Shown in pieces: positions 24,801 through 33,483 of a stretch of 64,000 nt of DNA. The position numbers were made by a program, and so were the translations under genes. Below the pieces are notes generated by a model, which saw only the letters and a list, made by a program, of their open reading frames with translations, did no database searches and was not told where the DNA came from. Source of the stretch: Antilocapra americana (lineage: Eukaryota; Chordata; Mammalia; Artiodactyla; Antilocapridae); the NCBI GenBank assembly GCA_007570785.1, contig ML660201.1, positions 44,292,473 to 44,356,472 of the forward strand. The letters run 5' to 3'. Within the stretch, counting starts at the first letter, position 1, and each line of letters opens with the position of its first letter.

Positions 24801-27800
24801 CCTGGGCCCAACCCTGGGAATTGGTGGAGAGCCGCTCTCCCCTGACTGTGGGCATGGTCTGGCGATATTCTGCACCCCAGATTGCTCTGGATAGAGTTCT
24901 ACAGCAGAAAATATAAACAGACCCCGGATTCTGTTCTGGAGGAACTCCCAAGAGGAAACACAAAACTAGTCTTTAGGAGATGATGATTTTCCTGTCTCAT
25001 CCCAGTATTCAGTTTGCCTTGTTCTGCTGCAGCCATCCTTTAGAAGACTGACCATTTAAAAGGATTTTTGACAGTGAATTGTAAATCCTTTCTTGGTCAC
25101 CAGTGTGCATGACTGCTAAGTAGAATACAAAGTCCTTATTCAATTCATTGTGCCCACTCTGTAATGCTTTTCTATTTAATTACATTAAACTGCATTTTCT
25201 GTTAGTATCCCAGTCACATATTTTTCCAAAAAGAAAAGAAAATGATGAATGTGGTTTGCTTGTGTGTGTTGTCTCTGGTTCTGGTAGCCATGGCAAAATT
25301 GGCCATTCTTGAATTGAATATTCTTGTCTGACATGTCTCCAGTGAGAAGCCTGCAGACCACTTCTCAGGTCCCTCCTTTGTGATCTCTCTAAGCCTGGTG
25401 AGGTCCATTCAAGCTGTGTTTCTTCTTAAGCAAGCAGTCTGACCTCTTTGCAGGGAGTCTAAGATAGTGTTGTTCAAGACAAGCTCATTGGGATGCTGTT
25501 TTTGTTTTCGCTTTTCTTTTTTTTTTTTTGCTTTTTAAGGCAGAGTAGCATAGGATAACTTTTCCATTGTTGCTCCTACCTTTTGTGATGGCAAGTTCTC
25601 AGATGCACTATCGCTGAACTCAGCAGTTGCACTCGCCAAAGCACATCTGAATCATGGCTTTCAGTACTCTCAGTGTAACTGATGTTGATCTAACAAATCT
25701 CATAATCGCCTGCTCTATTCCATGGCCCATTTTGGTTAATGGGGTTCCAGAGGTTTTTAGAAATCAGACCTTGAACATGGGGACTTTGAAAGTTAGAATT
25801 CCCTCATTGACATTCTCTTTTGTTCTATTTGATGTGTGATATTCTAGCACTGTGCCCTTGACTAAAAAGCCCAGGGACACATTAACAAAATAAATTCAAA
25901 CAGCTAAAAACATTAAAAAAAAAACAGCAGCTGCAGCATTTTAGCTCCCTGTTGGGGAATGACTTCATAGAACTCTGATCGGTGAGGAGGGCGGGCCCCC
26001 TTTCAGAAAGCCCCTGCTCCATTATTAAGCATATGGTGACCAGACCTCTGGGCCTTGGGAGTGCAGGGCAAGCATTCTCTACAGGAACCAGCCTTTGGTC
26101 CACAGCAGGAATTTTGCAGCTAAGAGGGTGATTTTTTTCATGGGTTTACAGGTTGCATAGTGCCTGATTCTTAGCCTTGTTGCTGTCTGAGACCAGCTTT
26201 GCTTACAAGCATTGAAGCTCATTTGAACACATGTGACTGGGATAATAAATGCCAAAGTACAGTTTAATGACGACAAGTGTCATGTCTTTTGGTTCTTAAT
26301 AATTTCTTCAACCACAGCCTGTGTAGGCTGCGTTCAGATGGGCTTTTGTAATTGAAAGCAAAGCCTCCTAACATTCTTAAATTCCACCTACTTATCCCTA
26401 GAAACTATCTGGTGGTAATGGTTAAAAGACAGTTTGGCAGCATTGGATCTCCTCATAATTAAGATTATGGTGTCTGTTCTTTACTCTCTGAACTCTAGGA
26501 AAAAGGAAATTCATAGTCCTAGTTTATGTACAGAGGTATTGTTATTTAAAACTTATTTTAATCATTTGTGTAATTGTAGGTTTCTTAGCTTAGATATGAC
26601 CAATGAGGCAAGCTGAATCAATCTCAAGAGTTTTCAGTAATTTTATAGCTTCAAAGGACTAAAAATAAATACCTCTCAAACAATTCCTCAGGGAAAGTCA
26701 AAAAGTAAAATTCTTAGAATCTGCAGTTTTTCATTGTACCTAGAATCCCTCTCTAATAGAAAGAGAATTATATAAAAATGAGGTTTGGCACCAATTCCTC
26801 AACTCTCCCTTTGTGCAAGAAGCTGTGACCAAAGAGGGTTGCATTTTGGGGGGAGCCTTGTGTTTGTTCATTGTGATCATTTCAAATCCCAGAAAAAATT
26901 CAATTTGTTTTTCTTGATTAAAAAAATGTCATGTGGCTTTAAAGTTCTTTGACACTTTGACATTTTCTTCTTCGTTTCACTCTTTTTGCCAAAAATACTT
27001 GTTTCTTGAAATTCTTCCCTAGCTAGCAGAAAGTATTTTGTGTTGTGATGATGTACTTTGAAAATAAAGGAATGAAAACCTCTGTTCAGAGAAATTCTGT
27101 ACCTCCTTTAAAATGTTCCCTGTTAACTGAAGGTCTGTGAGGACATTTGTGCGCTTGGAGACAATGATGACAATTGGCATTTTCTCATGTCAGCAGAGCC
27201 TGATTCTCCAGCTGTTCCTCCTAAGGTCTGCGCACAAGCTGCTGAGTGACCTGGGCTTAGGTTGGCTTGTGGGGTGGGATGGGGGTTCTCTTTATCATGT
27301 TTGGAAATCTAAAGATGAAGCATCAGTCATTGTGATGACTCTTAGCTGTTCCCCAGCTCAAGTTCAAGCATGCTCCATTCTTACCGGCAGTGGTGGGGCT
27401 GGAAGGGAGGAGGAATGGACACAGAAGTCTTAAAAACTTCTTGCCCACCTCCCCCCATGCTGGAGAACCATGCTTTGTGATCAGGGCTGTGCACCTCATT
27501 TCCTTCATTTCAGTTTCCCCTCATGTGAACCCGTGATAGGCATATGAGTGTGGGCATAGTGGAATGATGGGGTTTATACTGTTAGTAGAATTGCAGTAGA
27601 CAGAACTGGTCATTCTGTTTGGACAGCTTGTAATAATCATGACCTTGGGAAGGCTGTTACTACAACTCCTCTTTATTATTTAACTGAAAACATGCAGTGT
27701 ATTTATCCCAGGGAGAATAACTACAAATAATAATATACTAAGTACTAATTCATCCAGAAATGTATTTCATATTTGTAACGTTTTATTTTGTTCATTATTG

Positions 27801-30800
27801 CAACAAAATAATTGCACTAATTGTTATATCATGCAGTACTAAGGGTGCTTTATTCATTAGTAGTGCATGGGGGGGTTATTATTTAGTTCATGTTGCATGT
27901 TAATGATGCATGTCTGAAATTTGTTGTGTCCTTCAAGGCATGATGGGTGGCTATCCGCCAGGCCTTCCACCTTTGCAGGGCCCAGTTGATGGCCTTGTTA
28001 GCATGGGCAGCATGCAGCCACTTCACCCTGGGGGGCCTCCACCCCACCATCTTCCGCCAGGTGTGCCCGGCCTCCCGGGCATCCCACCACCGGGTAAGAA
28101 CTTCATCCTCATTCACTCATTAATCTCATCTTCATATTCTCTTTTTCCTCCCTCAGCCATTTGTTCCAGGAGGTACCTGCTGCCCATGTGGGCAGGCCTT
28201 TCCTCACTGAGAACCCCAGGGATGTCAGCTGCAGGACCTGTCCTGTGTGTTGAGCAGGTGGCTTAGCACCTGTGCCCTTGAGCACTGGCTGCCTAGCAGC
28301 AGCACAGGACACATGACAAGAAACTAGACTCAGCAGATGAGGGGGAAAGAGGCGTGCTCTGCAATCCCTCAAACATTTTGGCATATGCTCAGAAAGCAGA
28401 CACAGCCTAGACAGTCATGATCTGCTGTCTCTATCAGTGAATGAAGTTTCCCAAATGGTTAGTTCAGAGTCACATATGGAAGCAGTCTTTGCTCCTGAGT
28501 CCATTTCTTCCCCTGGCTCAGTTCTTATCTCAAAGGGTCTTTTGCATAGAGTCCTTGCTCCATCTTTTGCTTTTCAAACAACACCTCCCCTCTAAGGGGA
28601 TTACAGAGTCGCTGATGTAGGACTCTTCAGAAACTCTTCAGTCAGTCCTCTTAGGAACAAAAAGGAGGGAGAGAAAGAACTTGCGCTGAACTAGTTTTCT
28701 GTGTCCGAAGAAGCATGACATAGCATTTAAAAAACAGCATAGTCCACCCTGGTACCTGTAGACACTGGTTCGTCTGTCAGCAGAAGCCCAGAAGTTATGT
28801 CATATAGAAACATTTAAATGGAGTTCAGAAATAGGTACAGTTTTACTTTATAATTAATTAGCAAATTGAAAGATAATCATGAAAGGAAAAATCACCAGTT
28901 CCTATCATATGCAAAAAAAAAAAACCCTTAGACATAATCTAGTTGGAGGGAAAGTGACTTTAGGATGACTTGGAATAGCATTTTATCTATTATCCAAAAC
29001 ATTAGCTAAAGACCTGGCCCAGAGGACAGAATATAGAAACATTAGATTTGCTTATAACATTCTTGGCTGTACCAATCCCGCGGCTGTGAAGAGTTCCAAG
29101 TGATGCTTCACAGGGTGTGCCCCGCAGTACATAGGGTGAGCCAACCTGGTGGCTTGGCCTAGCGTCTCCATTGACACTCTGGGATGTGAGTGTTGCTTAG
29201 AGGATGGCCATAACTCCCAGAAATGTTTAATGCAGACCTAACCAGAGGAGGAAGCGTTTGTGGGAGTGGGTGTTTCATTATGGAAGCGGTGGACTATGAG
29301 TGAGTTGTTGCACCAAGTGTCAGTCATAAAATGGGTGTGCCCATGTGGCAGGTAGAGTTGGCTTTAAATCTGTGCCCTCTCCCCTCGGCATAGAGTGTCT
29401 GACTGAGCAGTCAGACGAGGCTAGAGGTGACCCCGAGGTGTATATGTTATTTGGTAGGATCCACACCTAAGTCCAGTACCCTCTAGTAACTGGTATTTTG
29501 GTGGGTATTGGGGGACAGATGTCTCCCTGTCCCTCTTCTTCAGATTCTAAATGCACTTGAAGAAAGCATAGCATACCTGATGACAGGGAAACAGGGAAGA
29601 ACCCCTCTTAGTGTCTGCCCACACATGTCCGACCAGGCTTCAAGGAGAGGAAGTTTCAGGAACTCCTTTGGTGAGTCAGCCCACAATCCCAGCAGCTGCC
29701 CCATGGCATGGCATTTGTAACCAGGAACCATAGGGGGTTGGTTGCTGATTTGTTTGTGCTGCCCTGCAAAGATTGATAGAGACAGTCTTTCAGGGAGGCC
29801 CCCAGTGTTGTGAAATATAAGGTGCGTGAGTGTCCTGGTGGGGTTGGGGGGCAGGGGTTAATAATATGTTGCTGGAACAGCAACTCACCCACTGCACCCT
29901 CTTTACTCATTCACAAATAATTGCTAGTCTCCTACTCGTATGATCCAGGTACCCTTCTGGGTCCTTGGAATGTCAAAATCCCTGCTTGGTAAATAGAAAG
30001 TTTGTTTTCACTTACTATTTTCTCCTTAACAGATGTTTAATACTTCTTGACGTTTAGCAATTCTGAACCTTAGAATAGTGAGTCAGTTCTGCCTGGTCAA
30101 AATAACACCATTTTGAACCCAGAGAAACTAGAATACAAAGCTAGCTCCTATTCATCCTTCTATGCAGCTAGCTGGACTTGTTTAAGATTTAAACAACATC
30201 TCACCAGGGTTTTGGTTGTATTAATAGTTGGTTAGCTTTTAGCGAACTGGGTCCCTTGCCTGTTTCTCTGTTTTCATGAGACTAGAAAATGGATGATCCT
30301 GAGATTAAATTAGCCCCAGATGCTAAATTTAGGGTATCACATTATTATCAACCAGGACGTATGAGACAGAAATTGCTTGTGAGGAGTCACCAGAAGAAGT
30401 TTATACAAAGACCAAATGTAGTGAGACCATGGAATCTTTCTCTTTCCTTTTGTCATTTTGCACTTGAGGTGATAGCACCAAGGGCTGCCCTGCTTGCAGA
30501 TGATCCCTTTTCAAATTGCCGCTCTCTCAGAGGGCAGTGTCCCCTCTCTGCCAACATCAGTGACTCCAGTCAGAACCAGAGTGCTGATAGCCTGTGAGGG
30601 GACAACAGGAATGTGCCCCTAGCCTTGACAAAGGTCATTGAAGTGTGTCCTTGCACAGCCTCTTCCCTTAGGTCCCTGCGGTCCCAACACACTGCATACA
30701 GCTGAGTCTGGTTGCAGTGCTCTTACTGCTGAAATTAAACACAGGCTTCAGGTGCTGGAAACTGTGCTGTTGAAAGAAAAAGGCCTTGAAAATAGAGTTG

Positions 30801-33483
30801 TTTTCTGACTATAGCTTACCTAGGGAAATATTAGAATTCTCTGCAGAGTTCAAATTATTTCTCAGCTATGAGTAATTAATGTACATGTGACAAACTCTCC
30901 TAGCTTTGTATTTAGAATACCTAGAAAACAAAAGAACATGAATTTTCTATATGATGCTACATCCTGTTTTAGGTGCTTAGGGTTCCTGTCCACAAAGACT
31001 CAGGCAGTGATTATAGGTTTGAATTTTAAATGACATTTCTTATCAGACAGTTTTTCAGTCTTCTCATCCCAGAACCTCTAATTGTGCCTGTAATTCTGAA
31101 TTGTAGGTGTGATGAACCAAGGAGTGGCCCCTATGGTAGGGACTCCAGCGCCAGGTGGAAGTCCATATGGACAGCAGGTGAGCTTCCAAGTTGGATCTTC
31201 TAGGACTCAACAGAATTCAAGTTACCCTCTTTCTCAGAGCAGGGGCTGAGTATTTTTCCCCCCTTACTATGTATCTGTGCTCTTTCAGGTAGGTGTTCTG
31301 GGGCCTCCAGGGCAGCAGGCACCACCTCCATATCCTGGCCCACATCCTGCTGGCCCCCCTGTCATACAGCAGCCAACAACACCCATGTTTGTGGCTCCCC
31401 CACCGAAGACCCAGCGGCTTCTCCACTCAGAGGCCTACCTCAAATACATTGAAGGACTCAGTGCTGAGTCCAACAGCATTAGCAAGTGGGACCAGACTCT
31501 GGCAGGTAAGGAGAGGTCTTTCTGAAGAAGCCTTTTCAAAATCTATGCTTTATCAAAGTCCTCTTGCTGCTGTTGACATATTATAGGATAAGTATCCATG
31601 GTTCTTACACAGGCATACCTTGTTTTATTGTACTTGGCCTTATTGCACTTCTCAGATACTGGTTTTTTTTACAAATTGAAAGTTTGTGGCACTTTAATGA
31701 GCAAGTCTGTCAGCACCATTTTTACAATAGCAGGTGACCACTTTGTGTTTCTGTGTTAACATTTTGGTAATTTCCACAATACTTCCAACTTTTTCATCAT
31801 TATTATTGTTATGGTGAATCTGTGATCAACGATCTTTGACATTACCATTATAAAATGATTACAGCCTGCTAAGGGCTCAGATGATGGCTGATATTTTTTA
31901 GCAATATAGTCTTTTAAAATTAAGGTACCCATGTTATTTTTTTAGACCTGATGCTATATTACACACTTAGTAGGCTACCGTATAGTATAAATGGAACTTC
32001 TACTTGGACTTGGGAAACCAAAAGATTAATACAATTTGCTTTATTGTGGTGATCTGGAACCAAACATGAGGAAGGCCTTTTTAAGTAAAATGTATGTTTA
32101 GCTGAAACGTTTGCAGTTTTGTATATTGATATCATGTACTGAAAATGTTTTTCTTTGCTGAGTTTCAAAGCTTCGTTTTATCATCAACATCAATGCTATC
32201 TCAATTTTTTTAATCAATTTATCTCAATTTACCTTAATCAATGCTATCTGAATGTTTTTAAACTATTTTTCAGGCATTTGGTCATAGCATAGATGCATTT
32301 GGGCAATTTAAAAATTATTTCATCTCTATTTTTAAAAAAGATTAGAAAATTATTGGAAGACTTTCTAATCTGTCAAGTTACTCATTTAGTTCAGCAGGCT
32401 TAATATATTTTCAGTACATACTGAAAATAACTTGCCAAATTTCCAAAGAAGTTTGGAAGTTTCTATCTGTTCTTCAGGGGCTTCCTGGGTGGCTCAGTGG
32501 TAAAGAATTCACCTGCCAATGCAGGAGATGCAGGTTTGATCCCAAGGTCAGGAAGGTCCCCTGAAAAAGGAAATGGTAACCCACTCCAGTATTCTTGCCT
32601 GGGAAATCCCATAGACAGAGGAGCCTGGCGGGCTTTAGTCCACGGTGTCACAAAAGAATCAGACATGACTTAATGACTAAACATCAACAATTCATTCTTC
32701 ATTTCTAAGCCAGATGTGATCATTTCAATTTTAAGAGCAGTAGATAGTTTTCCCTTTCGTCACATTCACCTTTTTAGGAAATTTTGTTAGTATTGAAGAT
32801 ATTAAATATCACAAATGCCTACAGCAAAATACTAGTGGTCAGATCTTTTAGCTGTTTGTGCAACTCTTATGTTCCCACTTCTAGTAATTTTGTTACATTG
32901 TACAGCTCTTGTGAAGTAATTGTTAGAAATTAGATAATTTCTAAACTGTAAAGCATGATATGAGACATTCTTGGCTAGGTTGTCTCATACCTAAGTAAAA
33001 TAGTTTTCTAAAAACCAAGATGTCAGAGAATCCCCTGGTGGTCCAGTGATTAGGAATCCAAGCTTCTACTACAGGGGGATGGGTTCAATCCCTGATCAGG
33101 AAACTAAGATCCCATGTCCAGGAGGTGTGGCAAATAAGTAAAAAAAAATTAACAAGATGCCTTTAAAACAATATATGAAATTTTCTGGGAAATATTCTAC
33201 AGAGTTAAATTTCATAATATTTAATAAATAGCAAATGTTTCATGTTTCAATAAATCTATCAGACCTTAGGACTGATGTTTACATTTCTCTGTCCACACTT
33301 CCATTTTCAGCTCGAAGACGTGATGTCCATTTGTCAAAAGAACAGGAGAGCCGCCTTCCCTCTCACTGGCTAAAAAGTAAAGGGGCCCACACCACCATGG
33401 CAGATGCCCTATGGCGCCTTCGGGATCTAATGCTCCGAGACACCCTCAACATTCGCCAAGCATACAATCTAGAAAACCTTTAA
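3644..33483 (+). CDS. PBRM1: PBRM1 (polybromo-1, BAF180), C-terminal part, 13 spliced exons
   Basis: Spliced coding region of the PBAF (SWI/SNF) subunit that targets the remodelling complex to acetylated nucleosomes in the nucleus. Exons are 3644-3829, 4712-4869, 5585-5848, 11107-11252, 13789-13946, 19050-19233, 20033-20243, 20867-21068, 24443-24607, 27938-28093, 31107-31177, 31289-31505 and 33311-33483. All have AG/GT borders. Their 2291 coding bases keep one frame (2 leading bases, 762 codons, TAA). In this partial protein BAH1 is at about residues 30-148, BAH2 about 230-346 and the HMG box about 453-521, followed by a Pro/Gly/Gln-rich segment and a conserved tail ending in NLENL. The six N-terminal bromodomains must lie upstream of the window. 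The sequence is nearly identical to human PBRM1 as I recall it, and the length fits the 1689-residue isoform. No frameshift or stop is seen, so the gene looks functional. Confidence 0.98.
3830..4711 (+). other. PBRM1: PBRM1 intron
   Basis: 882 bases of AT-rich sequence. A piece near 4055-4110 (CATTCATTCAACTGATACTT) looks like an old L2/MIR 3' end. Nothing else was recognised. Confidence 0.8.
4712..4869 (+). CDS. PBRM1: PBRM1 exon, middle of BAH1
   Basis: The acceptor is GTTTTTGAG and the donor AAG|GTAAGA. It encodes [20 protein letters not shown] through [12 protein letters not shown]. This is the conserved BAH core, in which WFYRPxET is the family hallmark. Confidence 0.98.
4870..5584 (+). 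other. PBRM1: PBRM1 intron with a Bov-A/BovB end fragment
   Basis: 715 bases. Positions about 5283-5367 match a short BovB 3' end (GTTCAGTCATATCGGACTC, GACCCCATGGCCTGCAGC). The remainder is unassigned AT-rich sequence. Confidence 0.75.
5585..5848 (+). CDS. PBRM1: PBRM1 exon, end of BAH1 and linker
   Basis: The acceptor is TATCCACCAG and the donor AAG|GTATGT. It encodes [20 protein letters not shown], finishing BAH1, and then the acidic linker [20 protein letters not shown]. The length (264) is a multiple of three with codon-aligned borders, so skipping would keep frame. The linker end (TEDSCNLEK) differs slightly from the human form I recall. Confidence 0.98.
6182..6310 (+). repeat. CHR-type SINE
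   Basis: CATTCCCTGGCAGTTCAGAG, GGTTCAGTCCCTGGTTGGGG and AACTAAGATCTCACAAGCC are followed by GTGCAGCCAAAAAATAAA. This is the normal order of a plus-strand CHR element. Confidence 0.85.
6507..6630 (+). repeat. CHR-type SINE
   Basis: GAGTTCCCAGGCAGTCC, TGAGTTTGATCCCTGGTTGG and AACTAAGATCTCACATGC with an A-rich tail. Confidence 0.83.
8091..8362 (-). repeat. Bov-A2 SINE (dimeric Bov-A)
   Basis: Two Bov-A monomers in tandem. The first starts with CTGCTGCTGCTGCCAAGTTG and the second with AAGTTGCTCAGTCGTGTCC. Each carries GACCCC, the CACCAGGCT/ATCAGGCT block and the CACTGGAGTGGG/TACTGGAGTGGG motif. A GAAAGTGAAAGT-type linker separates them, as is typical of Bov-A2. Confidence 0.92.
10420..10650 (+). 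repeat. MIR SINE
   Basis: It shows the ancient MIR core order: TTCTATGTACTTGGATTGTG, CTTCCTAACAACCCCATCTG, CGTTTTACAGATGATGAACC and CAGTAGGTGACAGACCC. It is highly diverged, as expected for a pre-eutherian element. Confidence 0.8.
11107..11252 (+). CDS. PBRM1: PBRM1 exon, start of BAH2
   Basis: The acceptor is CCTTTAACAG and the donor AG|GTGAGC. It encodes [20 protein letters not shown] and then [20 protein letters not shown], the first strands of BAH2. It reads EQLRYND where I recall human EQLHYND. Confidence 0.98.
12541..12665 (-). repeat. CHR-type SINE
   Basis: Antisense pattern: GATCTTAGTTCCCTGACCAG, then ACTGAACCACCAGGGAAGTC. The T-rich end on the left is the reverse complement of its A-tail. 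Confidence 0.85.
12865..13073 (+). repeat. Bov-tA SINE
   Basis: CCCCTGGTGGCTCAATGG, CTGCCAATGCAGGAGATAAG, AAATGGCAACCCACTCCAG and GTTGGACATGACTGAGCAAC. Essentially full length with an AACAGCAACAA tail. Confidence 0.92.
13789..13946 (+). CDS. PBRM1: PBRM1 exon, middle of BAH2
   Basis: The acceptor is TTTCTCCCAAG and the donor G|GTATGT. It encodes [20 protein letters not shown] and [17 protein letters not shown], the core of BAH2. Its length (158) equals that of the corresponding BAH1 exon. This suggests the two BAH domains arose by duplication with their intron positions kept. Confidence 0.98.
14455..16130 (-). repeat. Old L1 LINE (L1M-like), antisense
   Basis: A long T-rich stretch with blocks typical of ancient mammalian L1 in reverse orientation: TTTAGCATTTCTTGTAGGAC, TTTGTTTATCTGGAAATGTC and AAACTGGATATTTTGAATAT. 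No intact frame remains. The family assignment is from memory of such blocks and is only moderately certain. Confidence 0.55.
16165..16960 (+). repeat. Old L1 LINE, ORF2 3' part, sense
   Basis: It begins like the L1 ORF2 segment TTCAAAATAAATTCCCAGAT. It later has TACCCTTTGACCCGGCTTTT, ACTTCTAGACCTTTATTCCT and AACATCCACCAGTAGGGAAC, in the order expected near the ORF2 C-terminus. Heavily mutated. Confidence 0.65.
17040..17132 (-). repeat. CHR tail plus Bov-A fragment
   Basis: A CHR-like tail (ACTAAGACCTGATGCAGCC) runs into TTGTTCAGTCGCTCAGTCG and GACCCCGTGGGCTGTAGC, a short Bov-A/BovB 3' end. The strand given is that of the Bov-A part. Confidence 0.7.
17140..17619 (-). repeat. L1 LINE, antisense, part 1 (interrupted)
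   Basis: Blocks such as ATCATCCCAAATAAAAACTT, TGTTGATAGACATTTGGG and ACCTAGAAGTAGAATTTCTG are the reverse complement of L1 ORF2 C-terminal sequence. The copy stops at the BovB insertion and resumes at about 18123. Confidence 0.75.
17620..18122 (-). repeat. BovB LINE 3' fragment inserted in L1
   Basis: It starts CAGTTCAGTTGCTGAGTCG, continues through TCCATCACCAACTCCCGGAG and ends near ATAGTCCAACTCCCACATCC. The flanking L1 reads on across it, so BovB landed inside the older L1. It contains the 5S rRNA insertion at 17753-17841. The minus-strand peptide fragment [12 protein letters not shown] is BovB C-terminal sequence. Confidence 0.93.
17753..17841 (-). pseudogene. 5S rRNA retropseudogene, 3'-truncated
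   Basis: The minus strand reads GTCTACAGCCATACCACCC, CTCGTCTGATCTCGGAAGC and GGTTAGTACTTGGATGGGAG. This matches nucleotides 1 to about 89 of vertebrate 5S rRNA with a few substitutions. The last ~32 nucleotides are missing and there is no A-tail. The short repeat CTATCCAACCA occurs on both sides (17741-17751 and 17841-17851), matching BovB target sequence. It is not functional because the 3' stem strand and part of box C are absent. Confidence 0.93.
18123..18950 (-). repeat. L1 LINE, antisense, part 2
   Basis: It continues the same L1 after the BovB: GTGGTTCCAGCTTCTCCAC, TTATATATTCTGGATATTAG, TTTGATGAAGTCTAATTTAT and AGGTCTCTGATCCATTTTTA, in the expected reverse order of ORF2. Confidence 0.8.
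19050..19233 (+). CDS. PBRM1: PBRM1 exon, end of BAH2
   Basis: The acceptor is TTTCTTTCAG and the donor AG|GTAAAG. It encodes [40 protein letters not shown] and [11 protein letters not shown], completing BAH2. Confidence 0.98.
19234..20032 (+). other. PBRM1: PBRM1 intron with CHR SINE
   Basis: 799 bases. About 19648-19837 is a CHR SINE. The rest is unique AT-rich sequence. Confidence 0.8.
19648..19837 (+). repeat. CHR-type SINE, near full length
   Basis: AACTTCCCTGGTGGTCCAGT, GGTTCAATTCCTGGTCAG, ACTAAGATCCCACATGCC and AACTAAGACCTGATGCAGCC, with an AAATAAATAAATAA tail. Confidence 0.9.
20033..20243 (+). CDS. PBRM1: PBRM1 exon, acidic linker between BAH2 and HMG
   Basis: The acceptor is CCCTTCTTCTAG and the donor CAG|GTGAAG. 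It encodes [20 protein letters not shown], a short helical segment, and then the very acidic [20 protein letters not shown]. Confidence 0.98.
20244..20866 (+). other. PBRM1: PBRM1 intron
   Basis: 623 bases with no recognised repeat. The reading frame stays open for about 150 bases past the donor, but the sequence there is not PBRM1-like. Confidence 0.8.
20867..21068 (+). CDS. PBRM1: PBRM1 exon, HMG box
   Basis: The acceptor is CTGTCTTACAG and the donor G|GTAAGT. It encodes the basic stretch [18 protein letters not shown] and then [20 protein letters not shown] and [13 protein letters not shown]. This is most of the HMG box, a DNA-binding fold of three helices. Confidence 0.98.
21069..24442 (+). 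other. PBRM1: PBRM1 intron (3.37 kb), free of ruminant SINEs
   Basis: No Bov-tA, CHR or BovB element is visible. A weak MIR-like piece may lie near 23250-23390. A run of 24 T (24337-24360) lies about 80 bases upstream of the next acceptor. Confidence 0.7.
24337..24360. repeat. Poly-T tract (T24)
   Basis: 24 consecutive T in the intron, 82 bases before the next PBRM1 exon. Length variation is likely. It could act as a distant pyrimidine tract, but the exon has its own acceptor (ATGCCTTTACAG). Confidence 0.95.
24443..24607 (+). CDS. PBRM1: PBRM1 exon, end of HMG box and start of Pro-rich region
   Basis: The acceptor is GCCTTTACAG and the donor G|GTAAAA. It encodes [20 protein letters not shown], a basic/Gln-rich helix, and then [20 protein letters not shown]. 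The length of 165 with equal phases at both ends means skipping would keep frame. Confidence 0.98.
24608..27937 (+). other. PBRM1: PBRM1 intron (3.33 kb), free of ruminant SINEs
   Basis: No recent retroposon was recognised. The last ~300 bases (27640-27937) are unusually rich in AATTA/ATTAAT-type and TTCATTATTGCAAC-like motifs and may be a conserved intronic element. Confidence 0.65.
27938..28093 (+). CDS. PBRM1: PBRM1 exon, Pro/Gly-rich, likely cassette exon
   Basis: The acceptor is TCCTTCAAG and the donor G|GTAAGA. It encodes [20 protein letters not shown] and [19 protein letters not shown]. The length of 156 (52 codons), with phase 1 at both borders, allows in-frame skipping. As I recall, some human PBRM1 isoforms lack this segment. 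Confidence 0.97.
28094..31106 (+). other. PBRM1: PBRM1 intron (3.0 kb), free of ruminant SINEs
   Basis: No ruminant retroposon and no exon were recognised. The GC content is a little higher than in earlier introns. Confidence 0.65.
31107..31177 (+). CDS. PBRM1: PBRM1 small exon, Pro/Gly-rich
   Basis: The acceptor is CTGAATTGTAG and the donor CAG|GTGAGC. It encodes [20 protein letters not shown] and GQQ. The next intron is only 111 bases (31178-31288), so the two exons are probably defined together. Confidence 0.97.
31289..31505 (+). CDS. PBRM1: PBRM1 exon, Pro-rich region and conserved helix
   Basis: The acceptor is TGCTCTTTCAG and the donor G|GTAAGG. It encodes [20 protein letters not shown] and then [20 protein letters not shown]. 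The latter is the start of the conserved C-terminal region. Confidence 0.98.
31607..32062 (+). mobile_element. Tigger-like DNA transposon, internally deleted
   Basis: The left end ACAGGCATACCTTGTTTTAT, followed by TTGCACTTCTCAGATACTGG and TACAAATTGAAAGTTTGTGG, matches the 5' end of Tigger1-type mariner elements. The right part (GGCTACCGTATAGTATAAAT, TTGCTTTATTGTGGTGATC) matches their 3' end. No transposase frame remains, so this is a non-autonomous or internally deleted copy. The family name is from recall. Confidence 0.8.
32477..32690 (+). repeat. Bov-tA SINE
   Basis: Full-length order: GGGCTTCCTGGGTGGCTCAG, CACCTGCCAATGCAGGAGAT, CCCACTCCAGTATTCTTGCC and ACTAAACATCAACAA. Confidence 0.95.
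33026..33150 (+). repeat. CHR-type SINE
   Basis: GAATCCCCTGGTGGTCCAGT, GGTTCAATCCCTGATCAG and AACTAAGATCCCATGTCC with a short A-tail. Confidence 0.88.
33311..33483 (+). CDS. PBRM1: PBRM1 terminal coding exon
   Basis: The acceptor is CCATTTTCAG. It encodes [40 protein letters not shown] and [16 protein letters not shown], then TAA at 33481-33483. It is identical to human PBRM1 as I recall it. Confidence 0.99.

Larger units (their letters stand above)
31506..33310 (+). other. PBRM1: PBRM1 last intron (1.8 kb)
   Basis: It holds a Tigger-like DNA transposon remnant (about 31607-32062), a Bov-tA SINE (32477-32690) and a CHR SINE (about 33026-33150). The remaining sequence is AT-rich. Confidence 0.8.
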
